A DNA stretch of 64,000 bases from Pseudomonas cremoris (lineage in GTDB: Bacteria; Pseudomonadota; Gammaproteobacteria; Pseudomonadales; Pseudomonadaceae): NCBI RefSeq assembly GCF_014230465.1, contig NZ_JAAXCY010000006.1, forward strand, positions 124,001 through 188,000, read 5' to 3'. Positions 42,428 through 50,896 of the stretch are shown in pieces. Below the pieces are notes generated by a model, which was given only the letters and a program-made list of their open reading frames with translations, was not told the origin of the DNA and ran no database searches. The translations under genes and the position numbers were made by a program. Within the stretch, counting starts at the first letter, position 1. Each line of letters opens with the position of its first letter.

Positions 42428-43458
42428 TCGAGCGTGACAGCCCGGACAGCCCCTGGATCCAGGCAGGGCGTCTGACCTTTCTGGCGCTGTACGCGGTGAC
42501 CGTATTGGCGGCGTTGGCCTGGGCGTTTTCCAACGTACGCCAGATCGACCCGCAGAACCGCGCGGTGGTGCTGCACTTCGGCGCCTTGGACCGCATCCAG
42601 AATGCCGGGCTGCTGCTGGCCTGGCCGCAGCCGTTTGAGCAGGTGGTGCTGTTGCCGGCGGCAGATCGGGTGATCGAGCGACGGGTGGAGAACCTGCTGC
42701 GTTCTGACGCGGCAGTCCAGGCCGACCGCGTGGCCACTTTCGCCACGCCGCTCAGCGATGCCCTGGCCGGGTCCGGGTACCTGCTGACCGGCGATGCCGG
42801 GGTGGTGCAGCTGGATGTGCGGGTGTTCTACAAGGTTACCGAGCCGTATGCGTTTGTGTTGCAGGGCGAGCATGTGCTGCCTGCGTTGGATCGCCTGGTG
42901 ACCCGCAGCGCCGTGGCGCTCACGGCGGCCCGCGATCTGGACACGATCCTGGTGGCGCGGCCCGAACTGATCGGTAGCGACAACGGTGCCGCCGAGCGCC
43001 GTGAGCGTCTACGTGGCGACCTGGTGCAAGGCATCAACAAGCGCCTTGCACAGTTGACTTCCAGCGGCTTGGGCTTGGGCATCGAAGTCACCCGTGTGGA
43101 TGTGCAATCCAGCCTGCCAGGCCCGGCGGTGAATGCGTTCAACGCGGTGCTGACCGCCAGCCAGCAGGCGGATAAAGCCGTGGCCAACGCCCGCACCGAC
43201 GCCGAAAAACTCACCCAGACTGCCAACCAGGAAGCCGACCGCGTGGTGCAAGTGGCCCACGCGCAGGCCAGTGAACGGCTGGCCAACGCCCAGGCGCAAA
43301 CCGCGACCGTGGCCAGCCTGGCCCAGGTGAAAGACCCAGGCTTGCTGCTGCGCCTGTACCGCGAGCGCCTGCCGAAGATTCTCGGCCAGGCAGGTTCCGT
43401 GACCACGGTCGACCCTAAAGACGACTCCCGATTGATCATCCAGGGAGCCGAGCAATGA
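42424..43458 (+). CDS. HflK-like SPFH protein
   Basis: The 344-residue product has one N-terminal membrane helix (FLALYAVTVLAALAWAF), an SPFH domain (QNRAVVLHFGALDRIQNAGL) and a long coiled coil ending in DDSRLIIQGAEQ. HflK and HflC normally form a cage around the FtsH protease. Here no ftsH or hflX is adjacent, and the usual hflK-hflC locus near hfq is elsewhere in pseudomonads, so this is a paralogous set. ATGA overlaps of 4 bases at both ends show tight coupling with the HflC-like gene and the ATPase. Confidence 0.87.
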   Translation: MIERDSPDSPWIQAGRLTFLALYAVTVLAALAWAFSNVRQIDPQNRAVVLHFGALDRIQNAGLLLAWPQPFEQVVLLPAADRVIERRVENLLRSDAAVQADRVATFATPLSDALAGSGYLLTGDAGVVQLDVRVFYKVTEPYAFVLQGEHVLPALDRLVTRSAVALTAARDLDTILVARPELIGSDNGAAERRERLRGDLVQGINKRLAQLTSSGLGLGIEVTRVDVQSSLPGPAVNAFNAVLTASQQADKAVANARTDAEKLTQTANQEADRVVQVAHAQASERLANAQAQTATVASLAQVKDPGLLLRLYRERLPKILGQAGSVTTVDPKDDSRLIIQGAEQ

Positions 43459-45341
43459 GCGCACCCATGTTGACCTCCGCCGAGCAGCGTAGCGCTGCGC
43501 GGCAATTGACCCTGGCCATGCTGGCCTTGGGGTTGCTGGTGCTGGGCCTGGTATGGCGCTGGCTGGCGCCGGACCAGACCGGTGTGAGCCAGCTGCTGCT
43601 GGGTGTCGCTTCGTTGCTGGTGGCAGTCCCGGTAATGCGCTCGGCCTGGTACAGCTTGCGGTTTCCCAGCTTGCACGGCATCACCGACCAACTTATCGCC
43701 TTGGCCATGTTGGGCGCCTGGGCCACCGGCGATCTGCTGACCGCCGCGCTGCTGCCGATCATCATGATCTTTGGCCATGTGCTGGAAGAGCGCAGCGTGA
43801 TTGGCTCCCAGGAGGCTATTCATGCCTTGGGCAAACTGACCCGCAGCCATGCGCGGTTGGTGCAGGCCGACGGCAGCATTATTGAAGTGGACAACGGCGC
43901 GCTGAGCACTGGCGATGTCGTCGAAGTGCGCGCCGGCGACCGAGTGCCCGCCGACGGTATGGTGCTGTCGGGGCAAGCGAGCCTGGACACCGCGCCGATT
44001 ACCGGTGAGTCGGTGCCGTTGGAAGCCAGTGTGGGCGTGCAGGTGTTTGGCGGGGCGATCAACCTTGATGGTTTGTTGCGCCTGCAAGTGACACGCACTG
44101 GCAATGAATCGACCCTGGGCAAAGTCATTGCGCTGATGCAGAACGCCGAGCGCTCCAAGCCACCGATCACCCGGCTGCTGGAGCGCTATGCCGGCAGTTA
44201 TATGGTGTTGGTGTTGCTGTTGGCGGCGGTCACCTGGTTTGTGACCAATGACGCGCAAGCGATGCTCGCCGTGCTTGTGGCAGCGTGCCCGTGTGCATTG
44301 GTGCTGTCGGCGCCGGCTACCGCCATTGCAGGGATTGCCGTGGCAGCGCGCCATGGCATTCTGATTCGCAGCTCGGCGTTCCTGGAGGAGCTGGCAGACC
44401 TGACATCCCTGGTGGTCGACAAGACCGGCACCCTGACCTTTGGCACGCTGCGTCTGCAATCGGTCGAAACCACCGCACCGGACCGGCAGGTGTTGCTCAA
44501 CCTGGCGGCCAGTTTAGGTTCGGCCAGCAGCCACCCGGTCAGCCGGGCATTGGCGGGGTTGGCGACGCAGGAACAAATGCTGGCGTTGACCGACATCCGC
44601 GAACGCCAGGGCCTGGGCGTGGTGGCACAGACCGAGGACGGTGAAGCGGCGCTGGGGCGGCCGGAGTTGTTCGAGCAATTGGGCATCGTCACCACCCCTG
44701 TCCCGAACCATGACGGCCCGATTGCCGGTTTGGCGCTGAACGGAGCGTTTCTCGCCTGGCTGCTGTTGGCCGACAGCGTCAAGCCGGAAGCCCGCCAGGC
44801 GCTGCAAGAATTGCGTGAGCTGGGCCTGGGTCGCCAGTTGCTGCTCACCGGCGACCGCCAAAGTGTCGCCGACAGCCTGGCGCTGGACGTGGGCATCAGT
44901 GACGTCGAAGCCCAAGCGTTGCCGGAAGACAAGCTCAACCGGGTGCTGGGTGAAATCGCCAGCGGCTTCCGGCCCATGGTGGTGGGCGACGGCATCAACG
45001 ATTCGCTGGCGCTCAAGGCCGGTGTGGTCGGCGTAGCCATGGGCGCGGGCGGGGCAGACATCGCGTTGGCCTCGGCAGACGTGGTGTTGATCGGCAGCGA
45101 CCTGCGGCGCCTGGGCACGTGCGTGCGTTTGAGTCGCCAGTGTCGGCAGACGTTGCAGGTCAACGTGATCATTGGCCTGGGGTGGACGTTGGCCATCGTC
45201 GTGTTTGCCGCGTTTGGCTGGCTAGGGGCGGCGGGCGCGATGATTGCGGCGGTGTTGCATAACCTCAGTACCTTGCTGGTACTGGGTAATGCCGGGCGTT
45301 TGCTGCGCTTTCAGGAACCGCTTTTGAAGCTGGAGGAATAA
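43455..45341 (+). CDS. P1B-type heavy-metal ATPase without N-terminal metal-binding domain
   Basis: The 628-residue P-type ATPase has TGES in the actuator domain, the CPC transmembrane metal site (ACPCALVLSAP), the phosphorylated Asp in DKTGTLTFG, SHPVSRA (the P1B His-Pro) and GDGINDSLAL. There is no N-terminal CxxC or HMA domain; the chain starts near the first helix. The last helices carry AVLHNLSTLLVLGN where zinc pumps have an Asp-containing motif, so I cannot assign the metal. Overlap by 4 bases with the HflK-like gene makes it the fourth member of the SPFH operon. The His-rich tail of the second gene may feed or sense its metal. Confidence 0.92.
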   Translation: MSAPMLTSAEQRSAARQLTLAMLALGLLVLGLVWRWLAPDQTGVSQLLLGVASLLVAVPVMRSAWYSLRFPSLHGITDQLIALAMLGAWATGDLLTAALLPIIMIFGHVLEERSVIGSQEAIHALGKLTRSHARLVQADGSIIEVDNGALSTGDVVEVRAGDRVPADGMVLSGQASLDTAPITGESVPLEASVGVQVFGGAINLDGLLRLQVTRTGNESTLGKVIALMQNAERSKPPITRLLERYAGSYMVLVLLLAAVTWFVTNDAQAMLAVLVAACPCALVLSAPATAIAGIAVAARHGILIRSSAFLEELADLTSLVVDKTGTLTFGTLRLQSVETTAPDRQVLLNLAASLGSASSHPVSRALAGLATQEQMLALTDIRERQGLGVVAQTEDGEAALGRPELFEQLGIVTTPVPNHDGPIAGLALNGAFLAWLLLADSVKPEARQALQELRELGLGRQLLLTGDRQSVADSLALDVGISDVEAQALPEDKLNRVLGEIASGFRPMVVGDGINDSLALKAGVVGVAMGAGGADIALASADVVLIGSDLRRLGTCVRLSRQCRQTLQVNVIIGLGWTLAIVVFAAFGWLGAAGAMIAAVLHNLSTLLVLGNAGRLLRFQEPLLKLEE

Positions 45342-45407
45342 TTTTCAGAAATATTTGCACACAGCTGTAACGCGGATAGGGGGCCTCACTCTAGTGCTGT
45401 GTCGAGA

Positions 45408-45424
45408 CTGAACAATCCGTTCAG
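45408..45424. promoter_or_regulatory. Inverted repeat upstream of the bufferin operon
   Basis: CTGAAC (45408-45413) and GTTCAG (45419-45424) form a perfect 6-bp inverted repeat with a 5-base spacer, 33 bases before the precursor gene. A TGTAAC at 45366-45371 resembles -35 elements used by some ECF sigma factors. Both are candidates only. Confidence 0.4.
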
Positions 45425-45457
45425 ACCGACACCACTACTGATCATGAGGAATACACG

Positions 45458-45709
45458 ATGAACATTAAATCCGCTGCTGCTGGTGCCGCTCTCGCTATGG
45501 CTGCTGCCACTATGTTTGCTGGTGTGGTCACCCAGGCACAAGCCGCAGACGCCACTGTGCATTGCTATGGCGTCAACGCCTGCAAAGGCCAGAACGACTG
45601 CAAAACCAAAGACCACGCGTGCAAAGGTCAAGGTTCTTGCAAAGGCCAGGGCTTCCTGTCGATGACCAAATCGATGTGCGACGCCAAGGGCGGCAAAGTC
45701 GGCGAATAA
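45458..45709 (+). CDS. Bufferin-type Cys-rich metallophore precursor (BufA family)
   Basis: The 83-residue protein has a Sec signal peptide ([20 protein letters not shown] to AQA-AD), then a core with six cysteines in repeated CKGQ contexts: [29 protein letters not shown] and SMCDAKGG. Such precursors are modified by DUF692 (MNIO) enzymes with a DUF2063 partner, which convert certain cysteines to thiooxazole-type heterocycles and yield periplasmic copper-binding bufferins. It is followed by both partner genes. The six-Cys pattern looks like the BufA2 subgroup rather than classic DUF2282; the subgroup call is from memory. Confidence 0.88.
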   Translation: MNIKSAAAGAALAMAAATMFAGVVTQAQAADATVHCYGVNACKGQNDCKTKDHACKGQGSCKGQGFLSMTKSMCDAKGGKVGE

Positions 45710-45776
45710 CCGGCCACCGAGTGCACCCGCAGCGGCAGCCCCCCACCGCTGCGGACACTTTTCCCAGGAGTGTCCT

Positions 45777-46622
45777 ATGCCCACTTCCCTCCCGAACCTC
45801 GGTTATGGCCTGGGTTTACGCAGTGAGTACTACCAGCAGATCCTCGAACAGTCGCCCGCCGTGGATTGGTTTGAAGTGATCTCCGAGAATTACCTGGTCC
45901 AGGGCGGTAAAGCCTTGTACTACCTGGATGCAATTGCCGAGCGTTATCCGCTGGTGATGCACGGCGTGTCCCTGTCCATCGGCGGGCCGCATGCCCTCGA
46001 TATCGATTACCTGAAGCAGATCAAGCAGCTCGCCGAGCGTATCCAGCCGGCGTGGGTGTCCGATCACCTGTGCTGGAGCCGTGGCAGCGCCCACCAGTTG
46101 CATGACCTGCTGCCGCTGCCCTACACCGAAGAAAGTCTGTACCACGTGGCCGCCCGTGTGCGCCAAGTGCAGGACGTATTGCAGCGCCCTCTGGTGTTGG
46201 AGAACGTCTCCAGCTACATACGTGCCAAGGCCGACGAGTTTACCGAGTGGGAATTTCTCAACGCGCTGGCTCACTTGTCGGGGTGCCAACTGCTGCTGGA
46301 CGTGAACAACGTATACGTGAGTTCGCGCAACCATGGCTTCGACGCCTGGACATTCATTCGTAATCTGCCGCCTGAAAGCATCCGCCAACTGCACCTGGCC
46401 GGGCATATGGACTACGGCGACTACGTGGTCGATACCCATGACCATCCGGTGTGCGATCCGGTGTGGGCGTTGTACCAGCAAACACTGGAACACTTGGGGC
46501 CGGTCTCGACGTTGTTGGAGCGTGATGATCACTTCCCGCCGTTCGAAGAACTGCTCGCCGAGTTGAGCAAAGCCCGTGAACTGGGCGCAACCGCCTTGGC
46601 CCGGAGATCGTTATGCGCCTGA
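45777..46622 (+). CDS. DUF692 / MNIO-family peptide-modifying enzyme (BufB-like)
   Basis: The 281-residue protein is a TIM-barrel multinuclear non-haem iron oxidase. Motifs seen are GYGLGLRSEYY, WFEVISENYL, HGVSLSIGG, SDHLCWS, LENVSSY, LLLDVNNVYVS, HLAGH, DTHDHPV and ERDDHFP, together supplying the His, Asp, Glu and Asn metal ligands of the family. It acts on the Cys-rich precursor at 45458, using iron and oxygen. It begins with AGGAG placed before ATG 45777 and overlaps its DUF2063 partner by 10 bases, implying a fixed ratio of the two proteins. Confidence 0.92.
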   Translation: MPTSLPNLGYGLGLRSEYYQQILEQSPAVDWFEVISENYLVQGGKALYYLDAIAERYPLVMHGVSLSIGGPHALDIDYLKQIKQLAERIQPAWVSDHLCWSRGSAHQLHDLLPLPYTEESLYHVAARVRQVQDVLQRPLVLENVSSYIRAKADEFTEWEFLNALAHLSGCQLLLDVNNVYVSSRNHGFDAWTFIRNLPPESIRQLHLAGHMDYGDYVVDTHDHPVCDPVWALYQQTLEHLGPVSTLLERDDHFPPFEELLAELSKARELGATALARRSLCA

Positions 46623-47401
46623 CCGATTGGCAATTGGCCTTTGAGGAGCATTTGTTATCGCAAGCCAGTACTGCCAACAGCAGTTTTGCCGCCAGCTTGC
46701 TGGGCGGGCCGACGCTGGATGTGCAGACGGGCCTGGCGATTTACCACAACGCTTATCTCTCAAGATTGCAGGAAGTGTTGCGACACGACTTTGGCGCCCT
46801 CTGGTACTGGTTGGGTGATGACGAGTTCGCGCAACTGACAGACGCTTACGTGCGCCGCTATCCGTCCGCCCATTACAGCCTGCGTTGGCTCGGTGAGCGC
46901 TTGCCGGCGTTTATCACTGAGTGCTTGATGCCTGAACAGAGCCCGCCGTTGGTTGAACTGGCGCGGTTGGAGTGGGCGTTCACCCTGGCATTCGACGCGC
47001 CTCAAGGCGAGCCGTTGGGGTTGAACGATATGGCGCAGTTGCCGCCCGAGGACTGGCCGGGTTTGCAGGTCACCCTGGCGCCTTCGGTGCAGCAGCTGCT
47101 GTGCCACTTCAATACGGTAGCGATCTGGCGAGCCAGCAAGGGTGAGTCGGACTTCCCCGGCAGCCACGCGCTTGAGCTGGCACACATTTGCCTGGTGTGG
47201 CGCCATCAGCAGGTGTGCAATTACCGCACGCTGGATCCTGCGCAAGCCTGCGCGTTAGCGGGCATGGTAACCACCGGCTGGAATTTTTCAGAACTGTGCG
47301 CCGAGCTTGCAGTCACTTATGGAGAGGGTGCCCCCCTTCAGGCCGTTACGTGGCTGAAACAGTGGATCCAGGACGGTTTGCTGGAGCGTCGGACGCCATA
47401 G
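46613..47401 (+). CDS. DUF2063 partner protein (BufC-like)
   Basis: The 262-residue protein begins MRLTDWQLAFEEHLL and has the DUF2063 hallmark TGLAIYHNAYLSRLQEVLRHDF near residues 38-59. The family forms a complex with the DUF692 enzyme and helps bind the precursor peptide. The gene overlaps the enzyme gene by 10 bases. No DoxX-type membrane gene (BufD), which often ends such operons, follows; the next gene is a cyclopropane synthase homologue. Confidence 0.9.
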   Translation: MRLTDWQLAFEEHLLSQASTANSSFAASLLGGPTLDVQTGLAIYHNAYLSRLQEVLRHDFGALWYWLGDDEFAQLTDAYVRRYPSAHYSLRWLGERLPAFITECLMPEQSPPLVELARLEWAFTLAFDAPQGEPLGLNDMAQLPPEDWPGLQVTLAPSVQQLLCHFNTVAIWRASKGESDFPGSHALELAHICLVWRHQQVCNYRTLDPAQACALAGMVTTGWNFSELCAELAVTYGEGAPLQAVTWLKQWIQDGLLERRTP

Positions 47402-47407
47402 ACGAAC

Positions 47408-47424
47408 GCTATCAAATCGATAGC
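47408..47424 (+). other. Small hairpin after the bufferin operon
   Basis: GCTATC (47408-47413) and GATAGC (47419-47424) flank a 5-base loop 6 bases after the DUF2063 stop. No T-run follows, so it is a weak terminator at best. Confidence 0.4.
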
Positions 47425-47488
47425 CTCCTACTTTGTCTTCTGATGGTCTACCCTCACTCCAGACGTCTGAAACAAGGGGGGACTACTC

Positions 47489-48673
47489 ATGCTCGCGCAA
47501 CTTCCACCGGCCTTACAGAATCTTCAGCTACCGCTGCGTCTTCGACTCTGGGACGGCCATGAATTCAACTTGGGCCCCGAGCCCAGTGTGACCATCGTGG
47601 TGAAGGACCCCACGGTCGTGTCCAAGCTGACCCATCCCACGCTAGATGCGCTGGGAGAAGCCTTCATCGAGGGCAAACTGGAGCTGGAAGGCTCCATCGC
47701 CGAGGTCATCCGGGTATGTGACGAATTGAGTCACGCCTTGATCGAAGACGACGAGGGGAGTCGTCCGGTGCGCTCGATCCACGACAAGGCCACTGATGCA
47801 GCGGCCATTTCCTACCATTACGACCTGTCCAACGAGTTCTACCAGCTGTGGCTGGACCAGGACATGGCGTATTCCTGCGGTTATTTCGAAACCGGCAGCG
47901 AATCCATCGATCAGGCCCAACAAGACAAATTCCGCCACCTGTGCCGCAAATTGCGGCTGCAGCCGGGGGAGTATTTGCTTGATGTCGGCTGTGGCTGGGG
48001 CGGGTTGGCGCGCTTTGCGGCGCGGGAGTTCGGGGTGAAGGTGTTTGGCATCACCTTGAGCAAGGAGCAGTTGGCGTTGGCCCGGGAACGGGTGAAAGCC
48101 GACGGCCTGGCCGATCAGGTGGACCTGCAACTGCTCGATTACCGCGACCTGCCGCAAGACGGCCGTTTCGACAAAGTGGTGAGCGTGGGCATGTTCGAGC
48201 ACGTCGGTCACGCCAACCTGGCGGAATATTGCAAGACCCTGTTCGGCGCGGTGCGTGAAGGTGGCCTGGTGATGAACCACGGGATTACCGCCAAGCACAC
48301 CGACGGTCGCCCCGTGGGCCGCGGTGCCGGGGATTTTATCGAGCGCTACGTGTTCCCCAACGGTGAACTGCCGCACCTGGCGATGATGACCGCAGAACTC
48401 AGTGAGGTCGGGCTGGAAGTGGTCGACGTCGAAAGCCTGCGCCTGCATTACGCGCGCACGTTGGACCACTGGAGTGAGCGGTTGGAGGACAACCTGGAAG
48501 CGGCGGCGAAGATGGTGCCGGAGCAGGCGTTGCGCATTTGGCGGCTGTATTTGGCCGGATGTGCTTATGCGTTTGCACGGGGCTGGATCAACCTGCACCA
48601 GATATTGGCAGTGAAGCCGCACACCGATGGCAGCCATGAACTGCCGTGGACACGGGAAGATATCTACCGCTGA
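47489..48673 (+). CDS. cfa: Cyclopropane-fatty-acyl-phospholipid synthase family methyltransferase
   Basis: The enzyme transfers a methylene from SAM to unsaturated acyl chains of membrane phospholipids. The 394-residue protein has an N-terminal lipid-binding domain (residues about 1-110), then YHYDLSNEFYQLWLDQDMAY, the SAM motif LDVGCGWGGLARFAAREFG near residue 166, SVGMFEHVGHANL and GAGDFIERYVFPNG. These match Cfa. Pseudomonads commonly carry more than one Cfa-like gene, so which paralogue this is stays open. It is monocistronic, ending at a REP doublet. Confidence 0.9.
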   Translation: MLAQLPPALQNLQLPLRLRLWDGHEFNLGPEPSVTIVVKDPTVVSKLTHPTLDALGEAFIEGKLELEGSIAEVIRVCDELSHALIEDDEGSRPVRSIHDKATDAAAISYHYDLSNEFYQLWLDQDMAYSCGYFETGSESIDQAQQDKFRHLCRKLRLQPGEYLLDVGCGWGGLARFAAREFGVKVFGITLSKEQLALARERVKADGLADQVDLQLLDYRDLPQDGRFDKVVSVGMFEHVGHANLAEYCKTLFGAVREGGLVMNHGITAKHTDGRPVGRGAGDFIERYVFPNGELPHLAMMTAELSEVGLEVVDVESLRLHYARTLDHWSERLEDNLEAAAKMVPEQALRIWRLYLAGCAYAFARGWINLHQILAVKPHTDGSHELPWTREDIYR

Positions 48674-48698
48674 TCTTCTGATTATTAGAGATCCAAAG

Positions 48699-48785
48699 GT
48701 GGGAGCGGGCTTGCTCGCGAATGCGGTGGATCAGTTACATCACAAGTGACTGATCCACCGCATTCGCGAGCAAGCCCGCTCCCAC
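48699..48785. repeat. REP doublet (REPIN), copy 4
   Basis: An 87-bp inverted repeat between convergent cfa and cls. The inner arms are CGGTGGATCAGT and ACTGATCCACCG: both differ from copy 1 in a way that keeps pairing (compensatory change). It may act as a shared bidirectional terminator. Confidence 0.92.
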
Positions 48786-48804
48786 AATGGTTTTACGTTG
48801 CCTG

Positions 48805-50253
48805 TTAGAGAATCGGCGAAATCAACCGCGCCACGCGCATGCCCAGTTGTTGCAAGCGGCGCGTCTCGCGGCTTTCTGCCTGGCTGACTTCATGGGCCAG
48901 GGCAAAGTCATCCAGCAGCATCTGCTCCACCTCGCTGGCAAACGCTTCATCCACCGTCAGCAACATCACTTCGAAATTCAGCCGGAACGAGCGGTTGTCC
49001 ATGTTCGCACTGCCGATCGCACTGATCTCGTTGTCCACCAACACCACCTTCTGATGCAGGAACCCGGGTTTGTAGCGGAATACGCGTACCCCAGCGCGCA
49101 CGGCTTCGATCGCATACAAACTGGAAGCGGCGTAGACGATACGGTGGTCGGGCCGCGACGGCAGCAACAGGCGCACGTCGACGCCGCGCAAGACCGCCAG
49201 GCGCAGGGCAGAGAACACCGCCTCGTCGGGGATGAAATACGGGCTGGTGATCCATACGCGTTCGGTTGCTGCATGGATGGCTTCGACAAAAAACAGCGAG
49301 CAGGTTTCGTACGGATCAGCCGGGCCGCTGGCGAGCAGTTGGCAGAGCACGCCGTCTTCGGGGTAGGCATCCGGCAGGATCAGCGGCGGTAGCTCACGTG
49401 CTGCCCAGAACCAATCTTCGGCAAACGACTCTTGCAAACACGCCACCACCGGGCCGGTGACTTGCACATGGGTATCACGCCAAGGCGCCAGCGGCGGTTT
49501 TTTGCCCAGGTATTCATCACCCACGTTATGCCCGCCGACAAACCCGGTCATACCGTCCACTACCACGATCTTGCGGTGGTTGCGGAAGTTGACCTGGAAC
49601 CGATTGAGCCAGCCGCTGCGGGTAGCGAACGCCTTGACCTGTACCCCCGCGTCGCGCAGCGATTGCACATAGCGATGGGGCAGGGCGTGGCTGCCAATGC
49701 GGTCGTACAGCACGTAAATGGCGACGCCTTCGGCGGCCTTTTCCTTCAATAGGGTGTGCAGTTGTTGGCCGAGTTCGTCGTCATGAATGATGAAGAACTG
49801 AAACAGTATCGCGGTCTTGGCGCTGCGAATCGCCTCGAAGATCGCGCTGAATGTGGCATCGCCATTGATCAACAAGCGCACTTCGTTGTTGGCCAGGCAC
49901 GGCATGCGCCCCAGCTTGGGCATGGCCCTCAGGGAGGCGTAGGCACTGGAGTTGCGCGCGGCCAGGGCTTCCTCGACCCAGGGGCGCCAGTTCAGCTCGG
50001 TGATTGCGGTGTGCATTTCCTGGTTGGCTTGGCGACGCGCCTGGATGTAGGCGTCGAAGGTGCTACGGCCGAAGATCAGGTAAGGAATCAGCGTCAGGTA
50101 GGGGATGAACATCAAGGACAAGGCCCAGGCGATGGAGCCTTGGGCGGTCCTGACGGTCAGCACCGCGTGGATCGCGGCGAGGGTCCCCAGAAAATGCAGC
50201 GTGGCAATGAAGTAGGCGAGCAGGTGCGGGCCAAAAAAATCCATGAACGACAT
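48805..50253 (-). CDS. cls: Cardiolipin synthase (ClsA type)
   Basis: Cardiolipin synthase joins two phosphatidylglycerols. The 482-residue protein has two N-terminal membrane helices ([41 protein letters not shown]) and two HKD phospholipase-D motifs: [17 protein letters not shown] near residue 223 and [17 protein letters not shown] near residue 400. Length matches ClsA. The start at 50253 (MSFMDFF) has an alternative ATG three codons in. It is convergent with cfa across a REP doublet. Confidence 0.94.
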   Translation of the reverse strand: MSFMDFFGPHLLAYFIATLHFLGTLAAIHAVLTVRTAQGSIAWALSLMFIPYLTLIPYLIFGRSTFDAYIQARRQANQEMHTAITELNWRPWVEEALAARNSSAYASLRAMPKLGRMPCLANNEVRLLINGDATFSAIFEAIRSAKTAILFQFFIIHDDELGQQLHTLLKEKAAEGVAIYVLYDRIGSHALPHRYVQSLRDAGVQVKAFATRSGWLNRFQVNFRNHRKIVVVDGMTGFVGGHNVGDEYLGKKPPLAPWRDTHVQVTGPVVACLQESFAEDWFWAARELPPLILPDAYPEDGVLCQLLASGPADPYETCSLFFVEAIHAATERVWITSPYFIPDEAVFSALRLAVLRGVDVRLLLPSRPDHRIVYAASSLYAIEAVRAGVRVFRYKPGFLHQKVVLVDNEISAIGSANMDNRSFRLNFEVMLLTVDEAFASEVEQMLLDDFALAHEVSQAESRETRRLQQLGMRVARLISPIL

Positions 50254-50374
50254 GACTCCTGACAGTCCAGTGCCTAACAGACCATGAACGGCTGCGAATG
50301 TCGCTATTTTATTTGCCGTGCAACACTGGCGGCTTTGCGGCGTCTAACGCCCAACATTACCCAGGAGTTACCCG

Positions 50375-50896
50375 ATGAATGCTCGTTTGCTCTGTTTAGC
50401 CTTGGTGACTGGTTTGGCGCTGCCGGTGGCAGCACAGGCGCAGATGCTGGCGCCGGGCTTGTGGGAATTGACCACCAGCAACATGAAAGTGGATAACCAG
50501 GACCTGCCGGACTTGTCGCTGATCCTCGGTCAGCTCAAGCAACAGATGACGCCTGAACAGCGCGCCATGCTGGAAAAACAAGGCATCACCATGGCCGGTA
50601 AGGGCGTGCAGGTATGCCTCACGCCTGCCCAGGTCGCGTCCGATTCGATCCCGCTGACCGACCCGCAATCGGGCTGCAAGCAGGAAGTAACCGACAAGAC
50701 CGGCAACCAGTGGAAATTCCGTTTCAGCTGCCCGAAAGCCCAAGGCACGGGTGTGGCCACTTTCCAAAGCCAGAAGGAATTCACCACCACCGTCAATGGC
50801 ACCTTCAATGCCACTGGCGTCCAGCAGAAGGGCAGCCTGGACACCCACGCCCAATGGCTGGGCAACGATTGCGGTACCGTCAAACCCCGCGCTTAA
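50375..50896 (+). CDS. DUF3617 family exported protein
   Basis: The 173-residue protein has a signal peptide (MNARLLCLALVTGLALPVAAQA) and the DUF3617 pattern: APGLWELTTSNMKV near the mature N-terminus, VQVCLTPAQV, CKQEVTDKTGNQWKF and a C-terminal CGTVKP. It has four mature cysteines that could form two disulfides. Function is unknown. A CAGGAG ribosome site precedes the start. Its last 4 bases overlap the convergent dihydroorotase-like gene. Confidence 0.85.
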   Translation: MNARLLCLALVTGLALPVAAQAQMLAPGLWELTTSNMKVDNQDLPDLSLILGQLKQQMTPEQRAMLEKQGITMAGKGVQVCLTPAQVASDSIPLTDPQSGCKQEVTDKTGNQWKFRFSCPKAQGTGVATFQSQKEFTTTVNGTFNATGVQQKGSLDTHAQWLGNDCGTVKPRA

